Assembly (NCBI RefSeq): GCF_003569805.1
Contig: NZ_KZ984051.1
Span: forward strand, 1,687,953-1,751,952
Length of the DNA: 64,000 nt
Direction: 5' to 3'
From: Microbacterium halotolerans
GTDB taxonomy: Bacteria; Actinomycetota; Actinomycetes; Actinomycetales; Microbacteriaceae
In this document: in pieces, positions 40,128-49,221 of the stretch
Position numbering within the stretch: the first letter of the stretch is position 1
Layout of the letters: each line of letters opens with the position of its first letter
Made by a program: the position numbers and the translations under genes
The notes under the pieces: model-generated
What the model was told of the DNA's origin: nothing
Databases searched by the model: none
What the model saw: the letters and a program-made list of their open reading frames with translations, nothing else

Positions 40128-41369
40128 CTAGATCCTTCTCACCTCTTGCATGTTTCCTTCTGCCCCGGGTCTGGCTGGCACGGGGAGCTGCGGGGCGCCT
40201 GCCAGGCGCGCGTAGGCGCCGACGACCGGCGCGATCAGGGCATCATCGAAGTCGTAGTGCGGGCTGTGGCACGAGTGCTGTGATCCTGAACCGACCAGCG
40301 CGAACGCACCTGGCACCTCGTCGAGGTAGTAGCTGAAGTCCTCAGACGCCATCACCGGAACCGGCACATCGGCAGTGTGGTCGTCGGTGCTGAACACGGT
40401 GGCCAGCTCTGGGGCCAGAGCCGCGCGCAGCTCGGCGGCCGGCTCCGGATGATTGACCGTGGCGCCGTAGCGGTTGGTCGTCTCCGTCGCGGCCGTGACA
40501 CTGTGGGCGCGCGCCGTGGCGTCCGCGATCTCGGCGATCAGCGCGAACACCTCGTCGCGCACGGCGATGCTCGGCACGCGGATGCTGCCGCCGAGCCTGG
40601 CGGTCGCCGGTGTGACGGTCGGGTTGCTGGGGGCGTCGATCGAGGTCACCGCGACGACGGCGGCGGTCTGCGGTGCGAGGCGGCGGGCCACGATCTGCTG
40701 GAGCGCGACGGCGATCGCCGCGGCCGCGAGCACGGGGTCGCGCGTGGCCTCCGGCTGGCTGGCGTGCCCGCCGATGCCGGCGACCTCGATCGCGAAGGTG
40801 CCGTTGGCGGCCATCACCGGGCCATCAGGGCATGCCATCCGACCGCGACCGAGCGCCGGCCAGTTGTGCCAGCCGAAGATCACGTCGACGCCGTCGAGCG
40901 CCCCGTCGTCGATCATCGCCTTGGCGCCGTGACCGCCCTCCTCAGCCGGCTGGAAGAGCAGGGTCACGGGGCCGGGGAGAGTGTCCTCGTGCGCGGCCAG
41001 CCAGCGTGCCGTTGCGGCGAGTACGGCCGTGTGACCGTCGTGGCCGCAGGCGTGCATCGCGCCTGTGCGGCGCGATGTCCATTCGACGCCGGAATCCTCA
41101 TCGATCGGCATGGCGTCGATGTCGCCGCGCAACGCCACGTGACGGCCAGGGGCATCCGGTGCCAGCAGCGCCAGGGTGCCCGTGCCGGCGCAGGAGCGCC
41201 AGGTCACACCGAGCGCGTCGAGCTCCGCGCGGATGCGAGCGGCGGTGTCGTGCTCGGCCCAGCCGAGCTCGGGGGAACGGTGGAGGTCATGGCGCAGCGC
41301 GGTCGCAGAGTCGAGAAGCTCCTGCATGGCGTCCGACTGGTCGACGCCGCTGAACCGGACTGATGCCAA
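40128..41369 (-). CDS. M20 amidohydrolase, probable N-acetyl-diaminobutyrate deacetylase
   Basis: The protein has about 413 residues from TTG 41369 (AAGGGGG upstream); ATG 41327 would give 399. It is an M20D-type metal amidohydrolase: LRHDLHRSPELGW, ALRGDIDAMPI, HACGHDGHTAV, FQPAEEGGHGA and a C-terminal SEDFSYYLDEVPGAF. The Cys in HACGHDGH is typical of the acetyl-amino-acid deacetylases. As first gene of the operon it would remove acetate from the ectoine hydrolase product. Halomonas uses a different fold for this step, so the role is inferred from context. Confidence 0.8.
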   Translation of the reverse strand: MASVRFSGVDQSDAMQELLDSATALRHDLHRSPELGWAEHDTAARIRAELDALGVTWRSCAGTGTLALLAPDAPGRHVALRGDIDAMPIDEDSGVEWTSRRTGAMHACGHDGHTAVLAATARWLAAHEDTLPGPVTLLFQPAEEGGHGAKAMIDDGALDGVDVIFGWHNWPALGRGRMACPDGPVMAANGTFAIEVAGIGGHASQPEATRDPVLAAAAIAVALQQIVARRLAPQTAAVVAVTSIDAPSNPTVTPATARLGGSIRVPSIAVRDEVFALIAEIADATARAHSVTAATETTNRYGATVNHPEPAAELRAALAPELATVFSTDDHTADVPVPVMASEDFSYYLDEVPGAFALVGSGSQHSCHSPHYDFDDALIAPVVGAYARLAGAPQLPVPARPGAEGNMQEVRRI

Positions 41370-41545
41370 CTCGCCCCCTTCGCATGCTCCGCGACCGAAT
41401 CTGCGCGGTCGCCTTGTTGTCGACCGTAGACCCCAGAGGGTGGGTTTGTCTGCAGGGAATCGAAGAAGATACCCCCGTGTGACCGAAGCGAAACACCGCG
41501 GACCGAACCGTGCAAGGCGAGCGATGACCGCGCACATCAGCATGG

Positions 41546-41588
41546 CGAGGCCCCCGGGAGCATCGGAAGAGCTTCCGGGGGCCTCGCT
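41546..41588. terminator. 17-bp hairpin between ectoine operon start and fasciclin gene end
   Basis: GCGAGGCCCCCGGGAGC (41546-41562) pairs with AGCTTCCGGGGGCCTCGC ending at 41588, with one G-T. It lies just beyond the stop of the leftward fasciclin gene and probably ends its transcript. Confidence 0.7.
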
Positions 41589-41614
41589 GCGCCATCTATG
41601 GCGGTCACCCGTGG

Positions 41615-42295
41615 TCACATCGGCATCAGTACGGAATCGATGAGATAGACGGTTGCGTTGGCAGTCTGAACACCTCCGCAGACCACGTTCGCATCGTTGA
41701 CCATGATCTCATCGCCGGAGCCCATCACCTCGAGGTCGGAGCCTTGGACAGTGGTGTGGGTGCCCTCGATGTCGCTCGGTGCGATCTGGCCAGGCACGAC
41801 GTGGTACGTGAGGATCGATGAGAGCATGTCCGCGTCGGTGCTGAGCGTATCCAGCGTCGCCTGGTCGATCTCGGCGAAGGCATCGTCGACGGGAGCGAAC
41901 ACGGTGAACTCGTCGCCGTTGAGGGTGTCGACGAGGTCGACGTCCGGGTTCAGCTCGCCGGAGACGGCCGAAACGAGAGTCGTCAGCATCGGATTGTTGG
42001 ACGCGGCGACGGCGACGGGGTCCTGCGACATTCCCTGGATCGAACCGGCGCCGTCCGGAACGGCATCCGCGTAAGCGGTGCATCCGGGACCGACGAGATC
42101 GGCGGCGGGGTCGGCCATGTCGTCGGTGTCCTCGCTCATCCCGTCGTCGGTGCTCTCCTCCGGAGCAGTCTCCTCGGTGGCGGGGGAGTTCGTCTCTTCG
42201 TCGTCAGTCGCATCGGCACTGCATCCGGCAAGACCGGCGACGGCGACCAGCGACAGCACGGCTGCGGCGGTGAAAGCAGACTTCTTGGTGATCAT
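41615..42295 (-). CDS. Fasciclin-domain lipoprotein (MPT83-like)
   Basis: The protein is 226 residues long; ATG 42295 follows AAGGAG. It has a signal peptide with lipobox LAGC (Cys25), an acidic Thr/Glu/Asp spacer to about residue 65, and one fasciclin domain with [34 protein letters not shown] and a final [10 protein letters not shown]. Such proteins are surface adhesion domains. It is divergent from sigK, whose targets in mycobacteria are fasciclin genes. A SigK-like promoter lies upstream. Confidence 0.93.
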   Translation of the reverse strand: MITKKSAFTAAAVLSLVAVAGLAGCSADATDDEETNSPATEETAPEESTDDGMSEDTDDMADPAADLVGPGCTAYADAVPDGAGSIQGMSQDPVAVAASNNPMLTTLVSAVSGELNPDVDLVDTLNGDEFTVFAPVDDAFAEIDQATLDTLSTDADMLSSILTYHVVPGQIAPSDIEGTHTTVQGSDLEVMGSGDEIMVNDANVVCGGVQTANATVYLIDSVLMPM

Positions 42296-42349
42296 TTCGT
42301 TCTCCTTGTGATCGGATGTCCGCTCGAGGCGAGACATCTTCGGGCCTTC

Positions 42350-42383
42350 ACTGGGTATTCGAACTGCACGCCGAATCGGATGG
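42350..42383 (-). promoter_or_regulatory. SigK-type promoter of the fasciclin gene
   Basis: Read leftward, CCATCC (42383-42378) is followed after 15 bases by TCGAAT. This is close to the mycobacterial SigK pattern as I recall it (CCATCC, 16-17 bases, CCGAAT). The predicted start lies about 50 bases before the fasciclin ATG. Confidence 0.65.
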
Positions 42384-42456
42384 GAACCCGTTCTCGGCGC
42401 TGCCGACACCCACGTGCAGAGAGTCGAGAAGAAGTCAGAAGGTGCGCATTTGAGGC

Positions 42457-43050
42457 ATGCTTGTGTGCATGGTGATCGACGGCATCGAGGTGGAGGATGA
42501 TCCCGGCGACTCCATCGCCGAATTGCTGCTCCGGATCGCTGAGCGCGATCAAGGAGCGTTCGCCGGCCTCTACGACGCGCTCTCGTCACGCATGTTCGGA
42601 CTCATCCTGCGCGTCCTCGTCGATCGTGCGCAGAGCGAGGAGGTGCTGCAGGAGGTTTTTCTGGAGATCTGGCAATCCGCCTCGCAGTACTCTCCGAATA
42701 AGGGGCAGGGCAGAACGTGGGTGCTCACGATGACGCATCGTCGTGCCGTGGATCGCGTGAGATCGGCGCAGGCCAGCGTCGAGCGTGACGTGCGGATCGG
42801 CATTCGCAACACGGGGGTGGAGTTCGACGGAGTCGCGGAGGACGTCGAACTCCGCTGGGAGGGCCGCCGTGTGGTCCAAGCCCTTCAGCAGCTTCCGGAG
42901 AAGCAGAGGGAGGCGTTGACGTTGGCATATTACGGCGGGTACTCCCAACGTGAGATCTCGGCGCTGACGGGAACCCCGATCGGCACGGTGAAGACGAGAA
43001 TGCGTGACGGGCTGTCACGGCTGAGGTCGAAGATGGGGGTTCTGGCATGA
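42457..43050 (+). CDS. sigK: ECF sigma factor SigK
   Basis: The protein is 197 residues long (ATG 42457; ATG 42469 also possible). Region 2 has [20 protein letters not shown] and the [15 protein letters not shown] helix with a following [16 protein letters not shown]. Region 4 has [20 protein letters not shown] and [15 protein letters not shown]. The next gene encodes an RskA-type anti-sigma factor with a 4-base overlap, and the divergent gene is a fasciclin lipoprotein, exactly the SigK neighbourhood. Confidence 0.9.
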   Translation: MLVCMVIDGIEVEDDPGDSIAELLLRIAERDQGAFAGLYDALSSRMFGLILRVLVDRAQSEEVLQEVFLEIWQSASQYSPNKGQGRTWVLTMTHRRAVDRVRSAQASVERDVRIGIRNTGVEFDGVAEDVELRWEGRRVVQALQQLPEKQREALTLAYYGGYSQREISALTGTPIGTVKTRMRDGLSRLRSKMGVLA

Positions 43051-43832
43051 GCGAGAAAGATCTCGATGAGCTGCTCGCTGGTCGCGCCCTCCACTCACTC
43101 GACCCGGAAGATGCGCAGCGGCTCGACCGAGCGCTCGCCGGTGACCTCGAACTGCGCGAGCGAGCCGAGCGCGACGAAGAGACCGCCGCGCTCCTCGCAG
43201 AAGCGACGACTGAGGTCGAGCCTCCCTCATCCATCAGGGATGCACTGCTCACCCGGATAGCGGAGCAATCCGCAGCGCCGTCCGTTGATTCCGAGGCAGG
43301 AGCTGCGCAGGAGCCGGACGCCACCGGTTCGGATTCCCACGACGGCGAGCGCGGATCGGCACGGAGGCGCCGTCGTCGTCGTGGCCGTCGTCGATTGTGG
43401 GCTCTCGCCGCCTCGATCGTCGTGATCGCCGGTCTGGGAGGCGGTGCGATCGTGGCGACGCAGGTGCTCGAACGCCCCGCCGCGGTCGAGGCACTCGATC
43501 GGATCGAGGCCGCCGCTGACGCGCGCAGCACCGCTGAGGATCTCCCAGGCGGAGGCACACTCGACGTGCACTGGTCGTACGAGACGGGCCAGGCGGTCAT
43601 CGTCGCCGACGACGTGCCCGCTCTGGAGGACGGGAGCCAGTACGAGCTCTGGTTGGTTCGGGAGGAGGCTCCGATCTCCGCCGGTGTGTTCGACGGCGGG
43701 GCGGGTGAGCCGAAGCTCCTGGAGAGCGAACTCTCTCAGGGCGACGTCATCGCCGTCACTGTCGAAGATGAGGGCGGATCAGCGACGGGCGCGCCGACGA
43801 CGGAGCCCATCATCGCCGTGCCGACCGCGTAG
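43047..43832 (+). CDS. rskA: Anti-sigma-K factor RskA
   Basis: The protein is 261 residues long. ATG 43047 overlaps the sigK stop. The N-terminal 60 residues form the zinc-less anti-sigma domain (ELLAGRALHSLDPEDAQRL). A basic stretch precedes one membrane helix (about residues 115-135, LWALAASIVVIAGLGGGAIV). The outer domain has the RskA signature SQYELWLVREEAPISAGVF. Signal-driven proteolysis would free SigK. An Arg-rich run just before the membrane helix is longer than usual. Confidence 0.9.
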   Translation: MSEKDLDELLAGRALHSLDPEDAQRLDRALAGDLELRERAERDEETAALLAEATTEVEPPSSIRDALLTRIAEQSAAPSVDSEAGAAQEPDATGSDSHDGERGSARRRRRRRGRRRLWALAASIVVIAGLGGGAIVATQVLERPAAVEALDRIEAAADARSTAEDLPGGGTLDVHWSYETGQAVIVADDVPALEDGSQYELWLVREEAPISAGVFDGGAGEPKLLESELSQGDVIAVTVEDEGGSATGAPTTEPIIAVPTA

Positions 43833-43912
43833 GCGACCGTCCCCGCATCTCTGTCGAACGAACAATCGGGCGGGCGAACGCCGGTCATCGGCAGCCCGAC
43901 ATCTCGCTTGTG

Positions 43913-43958
43913 ATCGAGCGTGCCCCCTTGGAACAGGTTCCAAGGGGGCACGCTCGAT
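43913..43958. terminator. 22-bp perfect hairpin (GAGCGTGCCCC family)
   Basis: ATCGAGCGTGCCCCCTTGGAAC (43913-43934; 22 bases, split as ATCGAGCGTG and CCCCCTTGGAAC) pairs perfectly with 43937-43958 around AG. It separates rskA from the convergent lipoprotein gene. Related sequence recurs at 46376 and 48016. Confidence 0.8.
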
Positions 43959-43982
43959 CGAAAAGGGTGTGCTCGCGGGGGC

Positions 43983-44714
43983 CTACAGGTTCACCTCGAC
44001 GTCGCCGTCTTCGCGCAGCTGAGCAAGGATCTCCTCGGTCGCGGCGTTCTGCTCGTCCGTGACGGCCTGGTCGGCGAGCTGCTCCTTCACCTCGTCGAAC
44101 GGGGGAATGGATTCCTCGCTGCCCTGCGTCTTGGCCTGCTCGACGAGGGTGTCGTACTGAGCGCGCAGCTCCTTGTCGCCAGGCGGCGTCACATCCGTGT
44201 TCGCCTCGATGTACTGCTCGAGCTCGTACTGGTCGGCCGCGTCCTCGCGCACGTCGTCCTCCGACATGCCCTGGTCGGCGAACGCCTCGTAGACGGCGTC
44301 GACCGATCCGAGACCGCTCTGGTCGGCGACTTCCTGCAGCACCGTCTCGATGTCGTCGGTCTTCGCCTCGATCCCGGCTTCCGCGGCCGCCTGTGTCAGC
44401 AGCCGGTTGTTCACGAGAAGATCGGCGACCTGCTGCTTGAGCTGCTCAGGATCGACCGCCTGGCCCGTCTGCTGCTGGGCGGCGGTCGCCTGCTGCAGCT
44501 GGTTCTCGTACGCCGAGGTGAACTCTTCGAGGCCGATCTCTTCGTCGTTGACGACCGCGACGACGTCGGGCAGGCCTTCGAGAGCGGAATCGGCGGAGTC
44601 ACCCGCGGATTCGGACGGCGCGGGAGACTCTTCCTCGGGGTCACCTGCACTGCAGCCCGTCAGGGCGAAGACGGCGACGATCGCTCCGGCGAGGAGCGAA
44701 CGTGGGACAGACAT
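43983..44714 (-). CDS. SurA/PrsA-like lipoprotein chaperone
   Basis: The protein is 243 residues long; ATG 44714 follows GGAGG. It has a signal peptide with lipobox LTGC (Cys21), a Ser/Glu/Pro linker, and then a SurA N-terminal-type domain (VVAVVNDEEIGLEEFTSAYE, LLVNNRLLTQAAAEAGIEAK, VYEAFADQGMSEDDVREDAA). No PPIase domain follows, so it is a chaperone-only form. It should assist folding of exported proteins. It stands alone with a hairpin at its 3' end. Confidence 0.85.
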   Translation of the reverse strand: MSVPRSLLAGAIVAVFALTGCSAGDPEEESPAPSESAGDSADSALEGLPDVVAVVNDEEIGLEEFTSAYENQLQQATAAQQQTGQAVDPEQLKQQVADLLVNNRLLTQAAAEAGIEAKTDDIETVLQEVADQSGLGSVDAVYEAFADQGMSEDDVREDAADQYELEQYIEANTDVTPPGDKELRAQYDTLVEQAKTQGSEESIPPFDEVKEQLADQAVTDEQNAATEEILAQLREDGDVEVNL

Positions 44715-44912
44715 GGGGCCTCCAGCTTTTCGGTGCATCCCGCGCGACGTTACACGCCCCGACGGGGCCCGCGGTCAGGCGTCGGTCAGGAACCGGGGGA
44801 ACCCTGGGCGCGTTGATCTCGTTGATCCCGTTGATGCGAATTCTCCTGCCGGTGCCGGATCTCGATGGCAGTCTGCCAGCAGACGCCACTCACGCGAGTC
44901 AAGGAGGACCCG

Positions 44913-46340
44913 ATGGGGAAAGCAACGGCGACGCGCGCCGAGGAAACCCGCAACGCTTGGAAGAACGTGCTGGCGAAGCACCATGAGGACCGCAGCGAAC
45001 CGGTGAGCGAGCAGTACTGGTCGGAGAAGGACACCTGGTCGCGGGAGCGGATCCGTGAGGTGCAGGACGAGAAGATCGCTGCGGTCGCACCGTTCCTCTA
45101 TGAGAACAGTCGGTTCTATCGCAGCCGTTTCGATCGGCTCGGAGTCGCACCGACCGATATCGTCGACGTCGACAGCCTCGTGCGCAACTGGCCCGTCGTG
45201 ACCAAGGACGAGATGATGGTCGACGCCGAGGCCCATCCGCCCTACGGCACCTACACGACCTGCGGCGAAGAGGAGTGGGACGACCGCGGCTGGATGCTGT
45301 TCTCCTCATCCGGATCGACCGGCACGCCCCGTGTGTTCCGCTACACGCATTTCGACCGTGAGTACTGGGAACAGGCCAACGCCCGTGCTCTCTACTCGGG
45401 AGGGCTGCGCAAGGGCGACTCCGCGCTGCGCATGGTCGGCTTCGGCCCGCACGTGTTCGCGTGGGGTGCGCAGCAGTCCTTCACGAAACTCGGCCTGCCG
45501 ACGATTCCTGCCGGCGGACTCGACAGCAAGGCCCGCGCCGGCATGATCGATCGCTTCGAACCGCGCGTGCTGATCGCCACGCCCTCGTATCTGCTCTACC
45601 TCGGGCGCACCATGCAGGAGATGGGCCTCGACCCGGCGAAGAGCTCGGTGCGGTGGCTGCTGCAGGGCGGCGAGCCGTTCTCCGGCGTCGAAGGCACGCT
45701 CGAGCGCATCCACGAGCTGTGGGGGGCGAAGACCGTCGAGTTCTACGGCTGCACGGAGGCCGCACCGCACTGCGGCGGCTACTCCTGCCCCGAGTACGAG
45801 ACGGGCGACGAGCGGTTCCTGCACCTGATGGAGGACATCCAGGTGTGGGAGACGATCGACCCGGTCACGCAGGAGGTCATGCCGGAAGGGGAGAAGGGCA
45901 TCACGGTGTGCACCAACCTCAACTCCGAGAGCTCGGCGCAGCTGCGCTTCGTGGTCGGCGACTACACGCGTCTCTCTCGCGAGGCGTGCGCGTGCGGCCG
46001 CAACCACATCAGGGCGATGGGGTGCATGACCGGGCGTGCCGACGACCTGATCAATCTGCGCGGAATCAAGTTCTTCCCCGTGCAGATCGAGGAGGCCGTG
46101 CGCGCCGTCTCAGGCACGGGCGACGAGTTCCAGATCCGGCTGTCGACGCTGGACAGCGGGCTCGACGTGATGACCGTCGTCGTCGAGCACGCCGATGCCG
46201 CCGCCGGAGAGGCGGTGGCAGGCGAGGTGCGCACGCGCTGCGAGATCCGCGCCGATGTCGAGGTGGTCGCCCCCGACACCCTCCCCAAGACGGAGATGAA
46301 GGCCAAGCGCGTCGTCGACCAGCGGGGGAAGCAGCACTGA
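44913..46340 (+). CDS. Phenylacetate-CoA ligase family protein (PaaK-like)
   Basis: The protein is 475 residues long; ATG 44913 has AAGGAGG. It is an AMP-forming ligase of the PaaK type: phosphate-binding SSSGSTGTPRVFRYT, LLQGGEPFSGVEGTLER, FYGCTEAAPHCGGYSC, a GDYTRLSREACACGR Cys pair and TGRADDLINLRGIKFFP. The C-terminal Lys for adenylation is in LPKTEMKAKR. No paa genes are nearby, so the acid substrate is unknown. It would activate an aryl or related acid as a CoA thioester. Confidence 0.87.
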   Translation: MGKATATRAEETRNAWKNVLAKHHEDRSEPVSEQYWSEKDTWSRERIREVQDEKIAAVAPFLYENSRFYRSRFDRLGVAPTDIVDVDSLVRNWPVVTKDEMMVDAEAHPPYGTYTTCGEEEWDDRGWMLFSSSGSTGTPRVFRYTHFDREYWEQANARALYSGGLRKGDSALRMVGFGPHVFAWGAQQSFTKLGLPTIPAGGLDSKARAGMIDRFEPRVLIATPSYLLYLGRTMQEMGLDPAKSSVRWLLQGGEPFSGVEGTLERIHELWGAKTVEFYGCTEAAPHCGGYSCPEYETGDERFLHLMEDIQVWETIDPVTQEVMPEGEKGITVCTNLNSESSAQLRFVVGDYTRLSREACACGRNHIRAMGCMTGRADDLINLRGIKFFPVQIEEAVRAVSGTGDEFQIRLSTLDSGLDVMTVVVEHADAAAGEAVAGEVRTRCEIRADVEVVAPDTLPKTEMKAKRVVDQRGKQH

Positions 46341-46375
46341 GCGCCCCGCACGGGCCGCAGGACGCGAGTGTGCCC

Positions 46376-46394
46376 TTTGCGGTCGAGCGTGCCC
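46376..46394. repeat. Copy of the GAGCGTGCCCC intergenic motif
   Basis: GCGGTCGAGCGTGCCCCGG (46376-46394) repeats the core of the hairpin at 43913 directly after the PaaK-like gene. Here it lacks a full inverted partner and is preceded by a degenerate copy GCGAGTGTGCCC. Confidence 0.5.
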
Positions 46395-46559
46395 CGGCTC
46401 AGATCCGGTTCCGATCGGTACGTTGGATTACAAGGGGTACGTGCGCGCGGATCGGCGGGGTTTCTTGCATCCGGACGGATGGGGTGCTCGGCAGCAAGCG
46501 GGCTGATCGCGAGGGCGTACTCTGGTTCAGTCCGCCATCTCTCAGCGCCGAGGAGAACC

Positions 46560-47990
46560 ATGACCGCGCTGTCCCGCCAGACTCTCTCGCAGCTGCCAGA
46601 CGCCGTGGCACGGCCGAGCTATCTCGATCGCGAGCCCACGGTCGGCATCGCCCACATCGGCGTCGGCAACTTCCATCGCTCACACCAGGCGATGTACGTC
46701 GATCGCGTCCTCAACGAGACCCCGGATGCCCCATGGGCGATCTGCGGCATCGGCGTGCGCGAGGAGGACAGAGGCCTGCTCGACGCGCTGCGCGGCCAGG
46801 ACGGCCTGTACAGCCTGAGCCTGTTCGAGTCGGATGGCGCCGTCACCTCGCGGGTGATCGGCTCGCTGCGCGAGTTCGTGCTGGTGCCGGATGATCCGGC
46901 GGCCGCAGTCGCGCGTCTGGCCGATCCGGACATCCGGATCGTGAGCATGACCATCACGGAGAGCGGCTACGTCGAGGACCCGGAGAACTCCCGAACGGCG
47001 GGCGACGACCCGGTCGTGCGCGCCGACGCCGCTGGCGATTTCGCCGCGCCCCGCAGCGCGTTCGGACTGATCGTCGCGGCCCTGCGCGCCAGGCGCGATG
47101 CGGGGGTGCCGGCCTTCACGGTCTCGTCGTGCGACAACGTGCAGAACAACGGCACGGTCGCCAAGCGCAGCGTCGTCGCGACGGCGCGCCTGGCGAGCGA
47201 TGAACTCGCCGACTGGATCGACCAGAGCGTCGCCTTCCCGAGCACGATGGTCGACCGGATCACGCCGCGTGCCACGGCGGCTCAGCTCGAGACCGTCGCG
47301 AGCCTGCTCGGCGACGTGACCGATGCGGCGGCGGTCGTGGCCGAACCCTTCGAACAGTGGGTGCTCGAGGAGAACTTCGCCCTGGGGCGACCCGCGGTGG
47401 AGAACCACGGCGCGGTCTTCGTCGACGAGATCGACACCTACGAGTTCATGAAGCTCCGCCTGCTCAACGCGGGCCACCAGGTGCTCGCATACGTCGGTCT
47501 GCTGCGAGGCCACACCTACGCACACGAGGCGATGGCCGACGTCGAGGTGACGCGGTGGCTCGAGCGCTACTGGAACGAGCTCGCGCTGCCCACGACCGAG
47601 CTGCCCGTCGGCGTCGACGGTGCCGAGTACGTGCGCGTGCTCGGCGAGCGCTTCGGCAACCCCGCGATCGCCGACACGTTGGAGCGGCTCGCAACCGATT
47701 CCGGTGACCGGATGAGCAAGTTCGTGATGCCGGTGCTGATGCAGGCGCGGGATCGCGAGACGTTCGGCGAGGTCGCATCGCGCATTCTCGCCAGCTACGC
47801 CGTCGCCGTGGCGGAGACCGCATCGCCCGTGATACTCGCCAGCGTCTCCGACGAGGTCCTGGTCGCACTGCGAAACGAAGGCGACCCAGCGGGCTTCCTC
47901 ACCGAGATCGACTGGCTCGCCCCGCTCGCCGACGATGAGCAGCTCCGCGCCGCCGTCGCCGCGCAGGTCCGCGCGCTCCGCGCCCGCTGA
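46560..47990 (+). CDS. Mannitol/fructuronate-type polyol dehydrogenase
   Basis: The protein is 476 residues long; ATG 46560 follows GAGGAGAACC. It belongs to the long-chain mannitol dehydrogenase family: an N-terminal NAD-binding IAHIGVGNFHRSHQAMYVD, a middle TVSSCDNVQNNG, and the catalytic KLRLLNAGHQVLAYVGLL with the conserved Lys. A SGDRMSKFVMP helix follows. It would interconvert a sugar alcohol or uronate and a keto-sugar with NAD(H). No transporter or kinase lies next to it, so the sugar is not known. Confidence 0.9.
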   Translation: MTALSRQTLSQLPDAVARPSYLDREPTVGIAHIGVGNFHRSHQAMYVDRVLNETPDAPWAICGIGVREEDRGLLDALRGQDGLYSLSLFESDGAVTSRVIGSLREFVLVPDDPAAAVARLADPDIRIVSMTITESGYVEDPENSRTAGDDPVVRADAAGDFAAPRSAFGLIVAALRARRDAGVPAFTVSSCDNVQNNGTVAKRSVVATARLASDELADWIDQSVAFPSTMVDRITPRATAAQLETVASLLGDVTDAAAVVAEPFEQWVLEENFALGRPAVENHGAVFVDEIDTYEFMKLRLLNAGHQVLAYVGLLRGHTYAHEAMADVEVTRWLERYWNELALPTTELPVGVDGAEYVRVLGERFGNPAIADTLERLATDSGDRMSKFVMPVLMQARDRETFGEVASRILASYAVAVAETASPVILASVSDEVLVALRNEGDPAGFLTEIDWLAPLADDEQLRAAVAAQVRALRAR

Positions 47991-48001
47991 CCCTGGCACG
48001 C

Positions 48002-48052
48002 GGCGTGCCCCACCCGCCGAGCGTGCAACGCCGGGGCACGCTCGATCACAGG
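48002..48052. terminator. Hairpin of the GAGCGTGCCCC family
   Basis: CGAGCGTGC (48019-48027) pairs with GCACGCTCG (48037-48045) in the gap between the polyol dehydrogenase and the convergent transporter gene. GGGGCACGCTCGATC repeats the arm of the hairpin at 43913. Confidence 0.6.
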
Positions 48053-48091
48053 AGGTGCCTTCGCGGGGTGCTGGCGAGCACTCGCGCGAGG

Positions 48092-49057
48092 TCAGGCGGC
48101 GCGGCGTCGGGGGATGTTGGTGAGCAGGACGCCGGCGAGGACGATGGCCATCGAAAGGTACGTGGTGACGTTCACCTCGGCGTGGGCGGCGAGGAGCGTC
48201 AGGTCGATCACGAGCGAACCCAGCAGATTTCCGAACAGCGACATCAGACTCAGCAGCAGCACGCCGAGCCGGGCGACGGTCATCGTGGTCACACCGATGA
48301 AGACGACGCCGAGCACTCCGCCGATGAGGATCCAGCTCTGAGCGGGCATCTCAGGGAGTCCCTGGATGCGGGCGCCGGAGGCGAACAGCACCGCGGCGCA
48401 GACGAAGAGCAGGGTCCCTCCCGTGATGAAGTTCGTCAGGTTCGCGGTGATGGCCGAGGACGCGAGCATGCGCAGGCGACCGTTGAACGCCTGCTGGAAC
48501 GACAGCATCGCGCCGGCGATGAACGGCAGGACGGGTGCCCACAGCGGCACTCCCTGTGCGAGCACATCGACGGCGGAGAGCGAGATGCCGATGAGGACGA
48601 TGATCGTGCCGAGCACACGCCACAGCGTCGGAGGGCGTCGTCCGCCAGGCGGGAGCGATGTGTTGTCGACGCCGAGAGCCGCGGTGAGCTGGCCTGAGAT
48701 GAACGCCATCGTGAACACCGACACGCCGATGAGCGGAATCGTCAGCGCCTGAGCGAGCACGATCATGGCTCCGCCGATGCCGCCCAGCGTCATCCACCAC
48801 GGGAACTCGCCGGTGCGTACGGCCCGCCATGCGCGGACGATGCCGGCGCGTGCGGTCGGCGCACACGCGGCGACGACCACCAGGATCACCAAGCCGGACA
48901 GGAACGAGAACGCGGCGGCGAAGATGCCGTATCCGAGCACATCGCCGAGTTCGCCGTTGGCGGTGCCCTGCACCGACATGCCGACACCGGCGCCGATCGT
49001 CGCGAGTGCGGCGAAGAAGAAGCCGGATGCCGGAGCGCGTGTGCCCTGCGTGCTCAC
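48092..49057 (-). CDS. DMT-superfamily transporter (YdcZ/DUF606, two repeats)
   Basis: The protein is 321 residues long. GTG 49057 has GGAGAG 7 bases upstream; the frame stays open further up but that part looks non-coding and lies over the padR operator region. Ten hydrophobic segments form two repeats, each with a TLGGIGGAMIVLAQALTIPL- or LIGGVLGVVFIGVTTMTVAR-like helix. This is the two-domain form of the YdcZ family. The substrate is unknown. It faces a PadR regulator across a short gap. Confidence 0.85.
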   Translation of the reverse strand: MSTQGTRAPASGFFFAALATIGAGVGMSVQGTANGELGDVLGYGIFAAAFSFLSGLVILVVVAACAPTARAGIVRAWRAVRTGEFPWWMTLGGIGGAMIVLAQALTIPLIGVSVFTMAFISGQLTAALGVDNTSLPPGGRRPPTLWRVLGTIIVLIGISLSAVDVLAQGVPLWAPVLPFIAGAMLSFQQAFNGRLRMLASSAITANLTNFITGGTLLFVCAAVLFASGARIQGLPEMPAQSWILIGGVLGVVFIGVTTMTVARLGVLLLSLMSLFGNLLGSLVIDLTLLAAHAEVNVTTYLSMAIVLAGVLLTNIPRRRAA

Positions 49058-49184
49058 GCCGGAACTCTCCGGTGCGGGGGCGCATCCAGCGCGCGGACCA
49101 GGCAGGAAGGGGGAGGAGAGCGATCGAACATGCCGCGGCAAGTCTTTCATGGTCGGCGAGGATGAGTGGCCGATGCCTGCGTGC

Positions 49185-49221
49185 TGGACAATAGTGTGTG
49201 ACACACAGTATTGTGTTGCGT
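49185..49221 (+). promoter_or_regulatory. padR promoter with overlapping PadR operator
   Basis: TGGACA (49185-49190) and TATTGT (49209-49214) are -35 and -10 boxes 18 bases apart; the start point would fall at ATG 49222. A palindrome at 49188-49214 pairs 12 of 13 positions (ACAATAGTGTGTG against CACACAGTATTGT), covering the promoter. This is the size and layout of PadR operators, so the gene is probably autorepressed. Confidence 0.75.

Noticed and set aside
40128..41618. A 496-codon version of the M20 enzyme
   Set aside because: The added N-terminus is Arg/Pro-rich and non-homologous in look; starts at 41369 or 41327 give the usual size.
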